Shown: one piece after another, positions 16,714 to 24,852 of the stretch
Layout of the letters: every line of letters begins with the position of its first letter
Position numbering within the stretch: position 1 is the first letter of the stretch
Assembly: GCA_036502575.1 (NCBI GenBank)
Contig: DASXYL010000082.1
Coordinates: forward strand, 16,295 to 80,294
Source of the DNA: DASXRA01 sp036502575
Lineage (GTDB): Bacteria; Actinomycetota; Actinomycetes; Mycobacteriales; Jatrophihabitantaceae
Reading direction: 5' to 3'
DNA: 64,000 nucleotides
The notes under the pieces: model-generated
Database searches by the model: none
The model's input: only the letters and a program-made list of their open reading frames with translations
Told to the model about the DNA's origin: nothing
Position numbers and translations under genes: made by a program

Positions 16714-16800
16714 TGGTCAGTTCTCCTTAGATTGGACACGCGTCGCTCGAACGGGTGTGACGGTGCGTGGACACTGCTCACGTGCTTCGCGGAACACCGC

Positions 16801-17742
16801 CTATCCCCGAGCGAGAGTCGTGTCGAGTTCGTCGCGCAGCCCGTCGCCGATGAGGTTCGTCGCGATGATGAAAAGCGCCAGGAAGACGCCGGGAAAAGTA
16901 GTCAGCCACCAAGCGAGCGTGATGTAGGTCTTGCCGTCGCTCAGCATGGCTCCCCATTCCGGATTCGGGGGTTGGGCACCGAGCCCGATGAAGCCGAGCG
17001 CCGACAACCACAGCACCGCAACGCCGAGCCACGACGTCGAGAGAACGAGAATCGATGACGCCACGTTGGGGACTATGTGCCGGACGATGATGTGCCGCCG
17101 GGTGGCACCCAGCACGATTGCGCCGTCGATATAGGGCATCCGGCGAACCGACATGGTCGCGCCCTCGACCACCCGTGCATAGATGGGGATGAGAACCAGC
17201 GCCACAGCCAGGACCCCGTGGGTGAAGCCTGGCCCGAGAATCGCGTTGATGCTCAACGCCAACAGGATTCCCGGGAACGCCAGCATGAGATCGATCAGAC
17301 GCATCACCGCGAAGTTGATCCAGCCCCCAGCGAAGCCGGCGAGCAAGCCGAGGACGGTGCCGATGAATCCGCCGAGCGCAACGACCTCCACGCTGCCGAC
17401 CAGGGTGACCCGACCCCCGTACAGCACCCGGGTGAAGATGTCTCGGCCGAATTGATCCGTGCCCATCAGATGCGACATCGACGGCGACTCGAATCGCGCC
17501 ATCACATCCTGTGCGATCGGGCTGGTCGAGGTGAGCAGCGGGGCGGCCAGGACCAACGCGACGACGACGATTGCGAGCACGGCACCGACGGCCAGACTCG
17601 GATGCCGCAACGATCTGATCAGCCGCGTTCGGAGTGCAAGCGGCACCACGGCGATCTCGCCGGCATCCACACCAAAGGCCTCGACGGGCAGTGGTGTCGC
17701 TGCGCCCGGGCCTCGCAGGAGTTCTCGCATCCCATCGGTCAT
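16801..17742 (-). CDS. Peptide ABC transporter permease, DppC/OppC type (module A)
   Basis: A 313-residue membrane protein with an N-terminal hydrophobic helix ('AVLAIVVVALVLAAPLL'), the 'HLMGTDQFGRDIFTRVLYGGR' block that marks DppC, and the inner-membrane EAA-like loop region 'DGAIVLGATRRHIIVRHIVPN'. ATG 17742 overlaps the DppB stop as ATGA. 87 bp separate it from the downstream binding protein gene, which has its own strong ribosome-binding site. Confidence 0.92.
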   Translation of the reverse strand: MTDGMRELLRGPGAATPLPVEAFGVDAGEIAVVPLALRTRLIRSLRHPSLAVGAVLAIVVVALVLAAPLLTSTSPIAQDVMARFESPSMSHLMGTDQFGRDIFTRVLYGGRVTLVGSVEVVALGGFIGTVLGLLAGFAGGWINFAVMRLIDLMLAFPGILLALSINAILGPGFTHGVLAVALVLIPIYARVVEGATMSVRRMPYIDGAIVLGATRRHIIVRHIVPNVASSILVLSTSWLGVAVLWLSALGFIGLGAQPPNPEWGAMLSDGKTYITLAWWLTTFPGVFLALFIIATNLIGDGLRDELDTTLARG

Positions 17743-18665
17743 GTGGCATAAGCCAATCGTGGATCGAGGACTGGACGGACCAGGTCGACGACGAGATTGA
17801 TCAGGACATAAACCAGGGCGATGAGCAGGACGACCGCCTGCACGGTGAGGTAGTCCTTGTTGACGCTGGAATACACCAGAAGCCGACCCAGACCCGGCCG
17901 CGAATAGATCGTTTCGACCACGACGGCTCCGGTGACCAGGTTGCCTGCCTCGAGGCCAATCACGGTCAGCAACGGCGCGATGGAATTGCGCATGACGTGC
18001 CGGCGAATGACGGCACCGCCGGGGATTCCGCGCGCACGCGCGTAGAGGACGTGCGGTTGTTCCAGGACCTCGATGATGCTCGAGCGGACGAAGCGCGCGA
18101 TGAACCCCATACTCCCGAGGCCGAGGGTGGCTGCCGGCAGCACGAGACCCTGCACCGATCCGCCGCCGACCACGGAGAACCACTGCAGTTGCACCGCGAA
18201 AGCCACGAGTAGAAGCAGTCCGAGCCAGAAGCTGGGAATGGAAAGGAAGACCAGAGCGGTCATCATCACGAGCGTGTCGGTGCGACTACTGCGCCTGAGT
18301 GCGGCGAAGGTCCCCACGGCCGTGCCGAGTATCAGCGAGACGACCAACGAGGCGCACACCAGTTGCAGCGTCCAGTTCAGGTTCGTCATGACGAGCTGAC
18401 CGACCGATCGCTGCTGGATGTAGGAGTACCCGAAGTCCCCGTGCAGTGCGCCAGCGAGCCACTTGCCGTACTGATCGGGCAGCGGATTGTCGATGCCGAG
18501 CTGGCGGTGCAGCCGGGTGACCAGAGCGGGATCGCCGGCATTCGTACCGAGGATCGCCTTGACCGGATCGCCCGGGATCATGCGGATGAACAGGAAGACC
18601 AGCACGCTCACCGCGAAGATCAGTACCGGGACCGCGGCCATTCGCCGGAGGAGATACGTTCTCAT
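17739..18665 (-). CDS. Peptide ABC transporter permease, DppB/OppB type (module A)
   Basis: A 308-residue six-helix permease. It starts with the family pattern 'YLLRRMAAVPVLIFAVSVLVF' and 'RMIPGDP', and has the conserved loop 'YARARGIPGGAVIRRHVMRNS'. ATG 18665 overlaps the stop of the GntR gene as ATGA, so regulator and transporter share a message. Confidence 0.92.
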   Translation of the reverse strand: MRTYLLRRMAAVPVLIFAVSVLVFLFIRMIPGDPVKAILGTNAGDPALVTRLHRQLGIDNPLPDQYGKWLAGALHGDFGYSYIQQRSVGQLVMTNLNWTLQLVCASLVVSLILGTAVGTFAALRRSSRTDTLVMMTALVFLSIPSFWLGLLLLVAFAVQLQWFSVVGGGSVQGLVLPAATLGLGSMGFIARFVRSSIIEVLEQPHVLYARARGIPGGAVIRRHVMRNSIAPLLTVIGLEAGNLVTGAVVVETIYSRPGLGRLLVYSSVNKDYLTVQAVVLLIALVYVLINLVVDLVRPVLDPRLAYAT

Positions 18666-19408
18666 GCTCGCTCCGCCGCCCCGGCCGCGCCGCCGGCCGC
18701 GGGGGTCTCGATATCGGACGCGGTCGGACCGACGGCCGAAGACTCGCCCGCGAAGATCCGGCTGAGCCGATCGTACGAGCCACGTAGATGCTGCTCGACC
18801 ATGTGCCGCACCTGCTCGACATCGCGGCTCATGAGCACGTCAAGGATTTCCTGATGCTCGACAGCGGCCAGCTGGCCGTAGTCGTCGCTGGCGCTGCGCC
18901 GCTTGAACAGAAAGAGCGTTACCTGCGATCGCATCCCGGCCCAGGCATTCCACAAACGGCTGTGATGCGCTGCTCGGTACAGGGCGTCGTGGAACTGCAT
19001 GTCGAGCTCGACCAGCCTGAGGTCGTTGCCGGCGGCGGCGGCCGGTGCGAAGGCCCGGGTGACTTCGGCCATCGCCGCGAAGTCACTCTCGGTCGCCCGC
19101 TCGACCGCGAGTTCGGCCGCGAATACCTCCAGCGCTGTCCGAAGCGAGGCCAGCTCATACACGTCCGTCGCGGTGAACGTGGCCACGGAAGCGCCTCGGT
19201 GCGGCGCGATCTCGACGATGCCTTCTTGCTGGAGCCGAAGTAGCGCTTCTCGTACCGGCCCTCGGCTCACGCCGAGCTGCTGGGCGAGTTCGGCGTCGCT
19301 CAGACGGCCGCCGTCGATCGAGCCGTCGAAGATGGCTTCCCGGATGCTGGCGGCGACGTCTTCAGCGAGCACCGACCGTCGAGCCGGCCGGATCCCACCA
19401 TGGAGCAT
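18662..19408 (-). CDS. GntR-family regulator, FadR (FCD) subfamily, first gene of module A operon
   Basis: A 248-residue regulator: winged helix with 'GGRLSDAELAQQLGVSRGPVREALLRLQQEG' (split here by reading, see 'LGVSRGPVREALLRL'), then an all-helical FCD ligand domain with the metal-binding pattern 'LDMQFHDALYRAAHHSRLW' and 'EHQEILDVLMSRD'. FCD proteins often bind small carboxylates. An 18-bp perfect palindrome (19428-19445) lies 20 bp upstream, so it is probably autoregulated and controls the eight genes behind it. Its C-terminal tail is Ala/Gly-rich. Confidence 0.92.
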   Translation of the reverse strand: MLHGGIRPARRSVLAEDVAASIREAIFDGSIDGGRLSDAELAQQLGVSRGPVREALLRLQQEGIVEIAPHRGASVATFTATDVYELASLRTALEVFAAELAVERATESDFAAMAEVTRAFAPAAAAGNDLRLVELDMQFHDALYRAAHHSRLWNAWAGMRSQVTLFLFKRRSASDDYGQLAAVEHQEILDVLMSRDVEQVRHMVEQHLRGSYDRLSRIFAGESSAVGPTASDIETPAAGGAAGAAERA

Positions 19409-19427
19409 CGGAACCTCGTCTCCCCGT

Positions 19428-19445
19428 CAGATTGTCGACAATCTG
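19428..19445. promoter_or_regulatory. GntR/FadR-type operator, 18-bp perfect palindrome
   Basis: CAGATTGTCGACAATCTG is perfectly self-complementary. Its core TTGTCGACAA is identical to the site in front of the second GntR gene (21527-21536). It lies between the GntR gene and the aminotransferase gene, upstream of the module A operon. Confidence 0.8.
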
Positions 19446-19553
19446 AAAACTAGAGAGTCAAAGTTTCGACTGTGTTTCGCTCCGTGGACGGAACTGGAAG
19501 CGATTCGGGCGCTGCGTTTCGGGGATGCGACGTGACCGTCTGACGAGGGGAGG

Positions 19554-20783
19554 TCAGCTGGTTGAGAACCCGCGCAGGCAGTCGACCATCAGGGCCAATG
19601 CCTCGCTCCACTGACCTTCGTCGCGCGCGTAACACGCCCGGAAGTGACCGACACCCCTCGGTCCGAATTGGTAGCCCGGCGATATCACGACTCGCGCCTG
19701 CCGTTGGAGCGCGGCTGCGATCTGTTCATCAGTTCGCCCGAGCGCCGATACGTCAGGAAAGACGTAGGCTGTGCCCTGGCCCGGCATGAGCCTCAGGCCG
19801 GGCACCTCGAGCAGCGCGGACACCGTGAGCTGCCGGAGCTTGTCCAGCTCGGCGATCCGGTTCGCGACGAATTCGACGTCGTCGACCAGCCACCGCTTGA
19901 GCAACTGCTGCGCGTAGGCAGGAGCTCGCAGCGCGCTCAGTGTCAAGGTTTGTTCGACGGCCGACATCACGTCGGCCGGGCCGTTCAGCACCCCGATGCG
20001 GTAGCCCGTCAGGGATTCCGTCTTCGACGGACCGAGGACGGTGATACAGCGATCGGCCATGCCCTCCACGGCCGCCAGGTGCTGATACTCGACCCCGGGG
20101 TAGACCAGGCGGCAGTAGAGCTGATCGACCAGGACGCGGAAGGGGCCGGCGACCGCGCGATCGGCTATGCCCTGCAGGGTCGCCGCGTCATACACCGCAC
20201 CAGTCGGGTTGTTGGGGTTGGAGAAGACGAGCAGCTTCGGCTTTTGCGGGAGCAGGCGATCGACGGCGTCCAGGTCGAGCGATGAGGACTCACTGCCGGC
20301 AAGCACGGGGATGCGTTCGACCTGTGCCCCCGCAAACGCCAGCATGCGCTCGACGAACAGGTAGTCCGGATCAGCGACCATCACCAGATCGCCCTCGTCG
20401 ATCAAAGCAGTCATGGTGCAGAACAGTGCGGCTTGCGAGCCGGGGGTGAGCAGGAGGTTCGGCCGGTCCACCGGTACGCCCATCAGCTTGCTCACGCTCT
20501 CGCTCAGAACGTCCAGTACCGCCGGATGACCGCGATAGGGCGTGTAGGCCAGCGAACCGTCTCGCGCGGCGGCGGCGAGGCATTCCGCTGCCCACTCCGG
20601 CGCCGGGAAGCGGGTGTTGTCGAAGTGCGTCACGTCCAGGAGATCTGGGCTGCCGCCCGTCAGGCCCAGCCCGACGTCGGCCCCTCGCACGGACGTGGCT
20701 CGGCCGGTGCGGCGACCGGGGATGTGGCTGCGCAGCAGGCGCGCGTTCTCGGCGGGTGGAAGGTCGGCAGGCGACGCGGTCAT
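19554..20783 (-). CDS. PLP-dependent aminotransferase class I/II
   Basis: A 409-residue fold-type I enzyme. 'GSQAALFCTMTALIDEGD', the 'FSNPNNPTGAVYD' motif, the PLP-binding Lys in 'GPSKTESLTGYRIG' and the C-terminal Arg region 'FRACYARDEG' are typical of aspartate/aromatic-type aminotransferases. It should move an amino group between an amino acid and a 2-oxo acid; the substrate is unknown. It follows the second GntR gene by 19 bp and is probably co-transcribed with it. Confidence 0.9.
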   Translation of the reverse strand: MTASPADLPPAENARLLRSHIPGRRTGRATSVRGADVGLGLTGGSPDLLDVTHFDNTRFPAPEWAAECLAAAARDGSLAYTPYRGHPAVLDVLSESVSKLMGVPVDRPNLLLTPGSQAALFCTMTALIDEGDLVMVADPDYLFVERMLAFAGAQVERIPVLAGSESSSLDLDAVDRLLPQKPKLLVFSNPNNPTGAVYDAATLQGIADRAVAGPFRVLVDQLYCRLVYPGVEYQHLAAVEGMADRCITVLGPSKTESLTGYRIGVLNGPADVMSAVEQTLTLSALRAPAYAQQLLKRWLVDDVEFVANRIAELDKLRQLTVSALLEVPGLRLMPGQGTAYVFPDVSALGRTDEQIAAALQRQARVVISPGYQFGPRGVGHFRACYARDEGQWSEALALMVDCLRGFSTS

Positions 20784-20802
20784 CGTGCAGTGCTCTCCAG
20801 AG

Positions 20803-21516
20803 TCATACCCGTTCGCGGTCCGGTTGGGTGATAGTCGCGAACTTCTCGGGAACCTCCTCCGGCGCCTCGTAGGTCGCCAGCAGCCGCAGGTAACCGCCCG
20901 CGATGTGTCGGTTGATAGCCGACACGGCTCGTCCTGGCTCTCCCGCGGCCAGGATCGTCAGCAGTTCCTCGTGTTCGTTGACCACGATCTCGTGATAGTC
21001 CTCGGACACAGCACGCCTGGTCAGCAGGTAGAGCGCCGCCTGCGACTTGATCGTCGTCCAGGCCGCGTAGAGGCGGTCGTGGGAAGCGATCTTGAAAACT
21101 TTGTCGTGGAAGTCGATGTCCAGCCGGACCAGCCGCTCGTGTTCCTTGGCGGATACGTTCTCGCGCATCTCCTCCACGATCGCGGTCAGTTCGCGATGTC
21201 CAGCGTCGTCGAGCCTCGCGCAGGCGGCGGCCCAGGCCAGCTCCTCCAGCGCCGCCCGCAAGGTGGCCAGTTCCCTGGTGTCCTGCGGGGACAGCTGGAC
21301 CACGGCCGCGCCCCGATGCGGGGTCAGGGTGACCAGACCTTCGCCGGCCAGCCGGATCAGGCCTTCGCGGACGGGTGCCCGGCTGACCGACAGAGCTTGT
21401 GCGAGCTCGGTCTCGCTGAGCTTTTGGCCTTGCCGGAGCCGGCCGGTGAGGATCTCTTCCCGGATGCGGCTCACGACCTCTTCGGGCAGGACCGTGTGCG
21501 CGAGTGGCTTCATCAT
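20803..21516 (-). CDS. Second GntR-family regulator, FadR (FCD) subfamily
   Basis: A 237-residue paralogue of the regulator at 18662-19408: winged helix 'LSETELAQALSVSRAPVREGL', FCD domain with 'RLDIDFHDKVFKIASHDRLY' and 'NEHEELLTILAAG'. The start is ATG 21516 (or the next ATG at 21513), with AAAGG just upstream; the operator TTGTCGACAA begins 11 bp before the start. It is divergent from the DUF1028 and amidase genes and probably controls both sides. Confidence 0.9.
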   Translation of the reverse strand: MMKPLAHTVLPEEVVSRIREEILTGRLRQGQKLSETELAQALSVSRAPVREGLIRLAGEGLVTLTPHRGAAVVQLSPQDTRELATLRAALEELAWAAACARLDDAGHRELTAIVEEMRENVSAKEHERLVRLDIDFHDKVFKIASHDRLYAAWTTIKSQAALYLLTRRAVSEDYHEIVVNEHEELLTILAAGEPGRAVSAINRHIAGGYLRLLATYEAPEEVPEKFATITQPDRERV

Positions 21517-21526
21517 TATCCTTTGC

Positions 21527-21536
21527 TTGTCGACAA
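21527..21536. promoter_or_regulatory. GntR/FadR-type operator TTGTCGACAA in a divergent promoter
   Basis: A 10-bp perfect palindrome, same core as 19428-19445, followed by related half sites (ATCGACGGTCGATGGTCGAC). It lies between the second GntR gene (minus) and the DUF1028 gene (plus). Outside these two sites I did not find the perfect 10-mer in the window by eye. Confidence 0.7.
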
Positions 21537-21650
21537 TCGACGGTCGATGGTCGACGTGTGTAGCATGCCAGAGATCTTCTGGAGACGCACGCACGGACCC
21601 TCCGGGAGGCCTCACGAGCCGGGCTCGTGGGCGCCGAGGAAAGGAGCGAC

Positions 21651-22535
21651 CTGACGTTCTCCGTTCTGTTGCGCGACCCGGCGACCGGCGAGATCGGAGC
21701 AGGGGTCGCGTCGCGGTTCCTTGCCGCCGGGGCCCTCGTCCTGCACGCGCGCGCCGACAGCGGCGCAGTTGCGACCCAGGCCCTGGTCAACGTGTCCTTC
21801 GGACCCAACGGGCTTCGCCTGCTCGAGCAGGGGCTGGCGGCCGACGAGGTTGCGGCGCGACTGATAGGCGAGGACGAACTGCCCGAGCGCCGCCAACTGG
21901 CCGTCCTGGACCGCGGCGGCCGATCCGCGGCGCACACCGGTACGGGCTGCCAGCCGACCGCGCATCAGCTGGTCGGTCCGGGCTTCGCGGCGCTGGGAAA
22001 CGTGCTCACCGGTATCGAGGTCGTTCAAAACATGGCCGAGGCGCTCGCCACGCACGTCTCCGGTACGCCGATGGCACCCACGATTCTGGCCGCGCTGCAC
22101 GCCGGCAACGCAGCCGGTGGGGATCGCCGGGGGCGACAATCCGCAGCCGTGCTGGTCGTACGTGCCGGAGGCGGCTACGGCGGGACGACCGATCGAGTGG
22201 TCGATCTCCGCGTGGACGACCACGTCGATCCGATCCCCGAGCTCGGCCGCCTACTTGCCCTGCACACTGCCATCTTCACCCGCCCGGACGAGGCTGATCT
22301 CGTGCCGCTGGAAGGCGAGGTACGGACGGAGGTGAGCGGATTGCTGCGCTCGGTCGCGGAGGAGCCCTTCGACGGCGCCGACGACGATCAACTGTGGCAA
22401 GCGCTCGACAGCTGGGCCGGTCGCGAGAATCTCGAAGAGCGACTCATCCGTCCGAGATCCGTGGATCCGGTCCTCGTCCAGGCACTACGCCGTGCCGCCA
22501 ACGAGAAGATGGCCCGCGAGACGTCCGCCACCTGA
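21651..22535 (+). CDS. DUF1028 family protein (Ntn-hydrolase-like)
   Basis: About 294 residues. The N-terminus 'LTFSVLLRDPATGEIGAGVASRFLAAG' matches DUF1028 proteins, which have an Ntn-hydrolase-like fold and are often found beside peptide importers and RidA genes; the reaction is not established. The family start corresponds to CTG 21651, which has AAGGAG 4 nt upstream, a rare start codon. The nearest conventional alternative is GTG 21627, in frame but without a well-placed ribosome-binding site. The C-terminal part (about residues 215-294) is helical and may be a peptidoglycan-binding-like extension. The amidase follows closely. Confidence 0.8.
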   Translation: MTFSVLLRDPATGEIGAGVASRFLAAGALVLHARADSGAVATQALVNVSFGPNGLRLLEQGLAADEVAARLIGEDELPERRQLAVLDRGGRSAAHTGTGCQPTAHQLVGPGFAALGNVLTGIEVVQNMAEALATHVSGTPMAPTILAALHAGNAAGGDRRGRQSAAVLVVRAGGGYGGTTDRVVDLRVDDHVDPIPELGRLLALHTAIFTRPDEADLVPLEGEVRTEVSGLLRSVAEEPFDGADDDQLWQALDSWAGRENLEERLIRPRSVDPVLVQALRRAANEKMARETSAT

Positions 22536-22567
22536 TCGCCCAACCCGTTCGGCCCGAGGAGTTCGCG

Positions 22568-24007
22568 TTGACGCTGCATCAGACAGACACCGAGATCGAC
22601 CGTTGGTCGGCTTTTGGATTGGCCGCGGCGATACACGACGGCTCGTTGAGCGCGCTCGGCCTGCTCGGGGTGTGCCGACGCCGGGTCGAGGTCGGCAACG
22701 AGCAGTTGAACGCATTTGTTCACCTCGACTGGGCGCTGGCCGAGTCGCTGGCTCGACAGGTCGACGAGGATGTTCGACTCGGCCGCGACGTCGGTCCGCT
22801 GGCCGGTGTTCCCTTCGCCGTCAAGGAAACCGAACACTGCGCGGGCATGCCGACCCGGTACGGCAGCTTGCTGTACGCGGATGCGCTTCCGGCGACCGCT
22901 GACTCGCCGCACGTCGCGCGGCTCCGGCAAGCCGGGGCGATCCCGATCGGCAAGACAGCGTCTCCGGAGTTCATGAGCGGCTTGCTCACCGAGAGTCCGG
23001 CCAATGGAGTGACACGCAACCCGTGGAACACCGACATGACGCCGGGCGGATCCAGTGGTGGCTCCGCGGCCGCGGTAGCAAGCGGGATGGTGCCGTTCGC
23101 GACCGGGTCCGACGGTGGCGGATCGCTCCGCATCCCGGCTGCCTTTTGTGGCCTGGTCGGACTGAAGACGACCTTCGGTCTGATACCGGATCCCGATCGC
23201 GAGCCGTCATTGACGTCCTGCGTCGGTGTACTGACCTGGGATGTGGAGGACACAGCTCGGCTGGTGGCCATCATGGCCGGACCCATCGACGCCGACATCG
23301 TGGCCTCAGCCCGTCCGCAGTCGGACCTCGCGTCGGCCATGGCCGCGATCCAGTTGTCCGGCGTGACTGTCTCGTACCAGCCCAACTTGTGCGGTGCCGG
23401 CGCGACGCCAGAGATTGCGGCTGCCTGCGACGCCGCTTTGGCTTCCTTCGCGAACGCTCATGGGCTGGTGGCGGATCAGGGTGAGCGACGGATCGACTTC
23501 GACTGCAACGAGCTGTTCGTCGGGGTGTGCGCGCTCGACTCGTACACGATGATGCAACGGCATTCGATCGAGCCCGATAGCGATGTCATTGCCAGTTACG
23601 TGCGGGCCCGCATCGAGAATTCGACATCGGTCACGCCTACCGAGTTGGCTGCGTATCACCTCCGACGTGCGGAGCTCACCGCCACCTTTGCCGACTGGTT
23701 CTCCACGATTGACCTGCTGCTGGCCCCGACCCTCTCGACGGTGGAGGTTCCTGCCGCGGGCCCGCAGCCGACCAAGGTCGAAGGCCAGGAACTCCAAGGT
23801 CCGGCAGCGGCGGCACCGATAACTCGCCTGGCCAATCTGGTCGGCCTTCCCTGCGTATCCGTGCCGATCGGGGTGACCAGCACCGGCTTGCCGATCGGAA
23901 TGCAGATCATGGCTCGGCGCCACGAGGATGCGCTGGCCCTACGGGCCGGCGCCGAGCTCATGGCCCTGAACCCCATCACCCGACCGCGCCCGATCGTCGC
24001 CGTCTAG
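22568..24007 (+). CDS. Amidase (amidase-signature family), module A
   Basis: A 479-residue amidase-signature enzyme with the Ser-cisSer-Lys triad: Lys in 'GVPFAVKETEHCAG' and the serines in 'TPGGSSGGSAAAVASG'. It hydrolyses a carboxamide; substrate unknown. No ATG or GTG fits: TTG 22568 has GAGGAG 6 nt upstream and is taken as the start, 32 bp after DUF1028. The two genes form the divergent arm of the second GntR regulator. A short palindrome TCGGCCGGCCGA (24014-24025) in the gap to the convergent SDR gene may help termination. Confidence 0.88.
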   Translation: MTLHQTDTEIDRWSAFGLAAAIHDGSLSALGLLGVCRRRVEVGNEQLNAFVHLDWALAESLARQVDEDVRLGRDVGPLAGVPFAVKETEHCAGMPTRYGSLLYADALPATADSPHVARLRQAGAIPIGKTASPEFMSGLLTESPANGVTRNPWNTDMTPGGSSGGSAAAVASGMVPFATGSDGGGSLRIPAAFCGLVGLKTTFGLIPDPDREPSLTSCVGVLTWDVEDTARLVAIMAGPIDADIVASARPQSDLASAMAAIQLSGVTVSYQPNLCGAGATPEIAAACDAALASFANAHGLVADQGERRIDFDCNELFVGVCALDSYTMMQRHSIEPDSDVIASYVRARIENSTSVTPTELAAYHLRRAELTATFADWFSTIDLLLAPTLSTVEVPAAGPQPTKVEGQELQGPAAAAPITRLANLVGLPCVSVPIGVTSTGLPIGMQIMARRHEDALALRAGAELMALNPITRPRPIVAV

Positions 24008-24030
24008 TCCCGGTCGGCCGGCCGATCGAG

Positions 24031-24789
24031 TCAGCGAAGGTAGGAGGCTCCGTTCACGTCGAGAACCGTGCCGCTGACCCAGTCCGGCGCGTCGGTCGCC
24101 AGCCAGGCGACGGTGGCGGCGACGTCGTTCGGTGTGGCGACGCGACCGAACGGGCTCTGCGCGCGCACCGCGTCGCCGTCCGGACCCTCCAGTACGGCGC
24201 GGGCCATCTCGGTGTCGACGAAGCCGGGTGCGACCGCGGCCGCGATGATGCCGTGCGGCGCCAGTGCGACGGCCAGAGATTGCGTCATGGCGTGCAGCCC
24301 CGCCTTGCTGGCACCGTAGGCAGGCGTGACCGGTTCACCGCGATACGCGCCGCGCGAGCCGACGCTGATCAGGCGGCCGCCCGCCGGACCCCGCTCGCGG
24401 TGCAGCAGGTGGTCGACCGTCAGCCAGGCCAGATTCGCCGGCGCGACCAGATTGAGGTCGAGAGTCTCGCGCCACGCCTGCTGCCAACGGGGGTAGTCGG
24501 TGGCATCGATGGGGTGCGCGGTGTAGACGCCGGCGTTGGTGATCAGTACGTCGAGGTCCCCCAGGCCGTCGACGACCTCGGCGACGACGCGCGCGCAGGC
24601 GTCCGGGGCGGTGAGGTCGCCGGTGACGACAACGTGTCCGCTGCCGGGCAGGGCATCCCGTACGCGATTCGCGGACGCGGTGTCGCGCCCGGCGTGCACC
24701 GCGACTCGGTGCCCGGCCGCGGCCAGCGCTTGGGCCACGGCGGCTCCGATGCCGCGGCTCGCTCCCGTCACCAGGCTGCAGGTCGCCAC
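24031..24789 (-). CDS. Short-chain dehydrogenase/reductase
   Basis: A 252-residue classical SDR: cofactor motif 'TGASRGIG', 'NAG' in 'LITNAGVY', and the active-site 'YGASK'. It oxidises or reduces a hydroxyl/keto group with NAD(P). Start GTG 24789 lies 7 nt after TAGCGT on the same strand, suggesting a leaderless message. It stands alone between modules A and B, divergent from a class V aminotransferase-like gene. Confidence 0.88.
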   Translation of the reverse strand: MATCSLVTGASRGIGAAVAQALAAAGHRVAVHAGRDTASANRVRDALPGSGHVVVTGDLTAPDACARVVAEVVDGLGDLDVLITNAGVYTAHPIDATDYPRWQQAWRETLDLNLVAPANLAWLTVDHLLHRERGPAGGRLISVGSRGAYRGEPVTPAYGASKAGLHAMTQSLAVALAPHGIIAAAVAPGFVDTEMARAVLEGPDGDAVRAQSPFGRVATPNDVAATVAWLATDAPDWVSGTVLDVNGASYLR

Positions 24790-24796
24790 GGCCGGG

Positions 24797-24802
24797 ACGC
24801 TA
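24797..24802 (-). promoter_or_regulatory. -10 box TAGCGT of a leaderless start
   Basis: TAGCGT reads on the minus strand, followed by 7 nt and the GTG at 24789. The same hexamer precedes the starts at 55797 and 56501. Confidence 0.5.
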
Positions 24803-24852
24803 CCGGCCGCCAGGCAGGATCATGAGACGACGCGGCGTGAAAGAGTTGTGAC

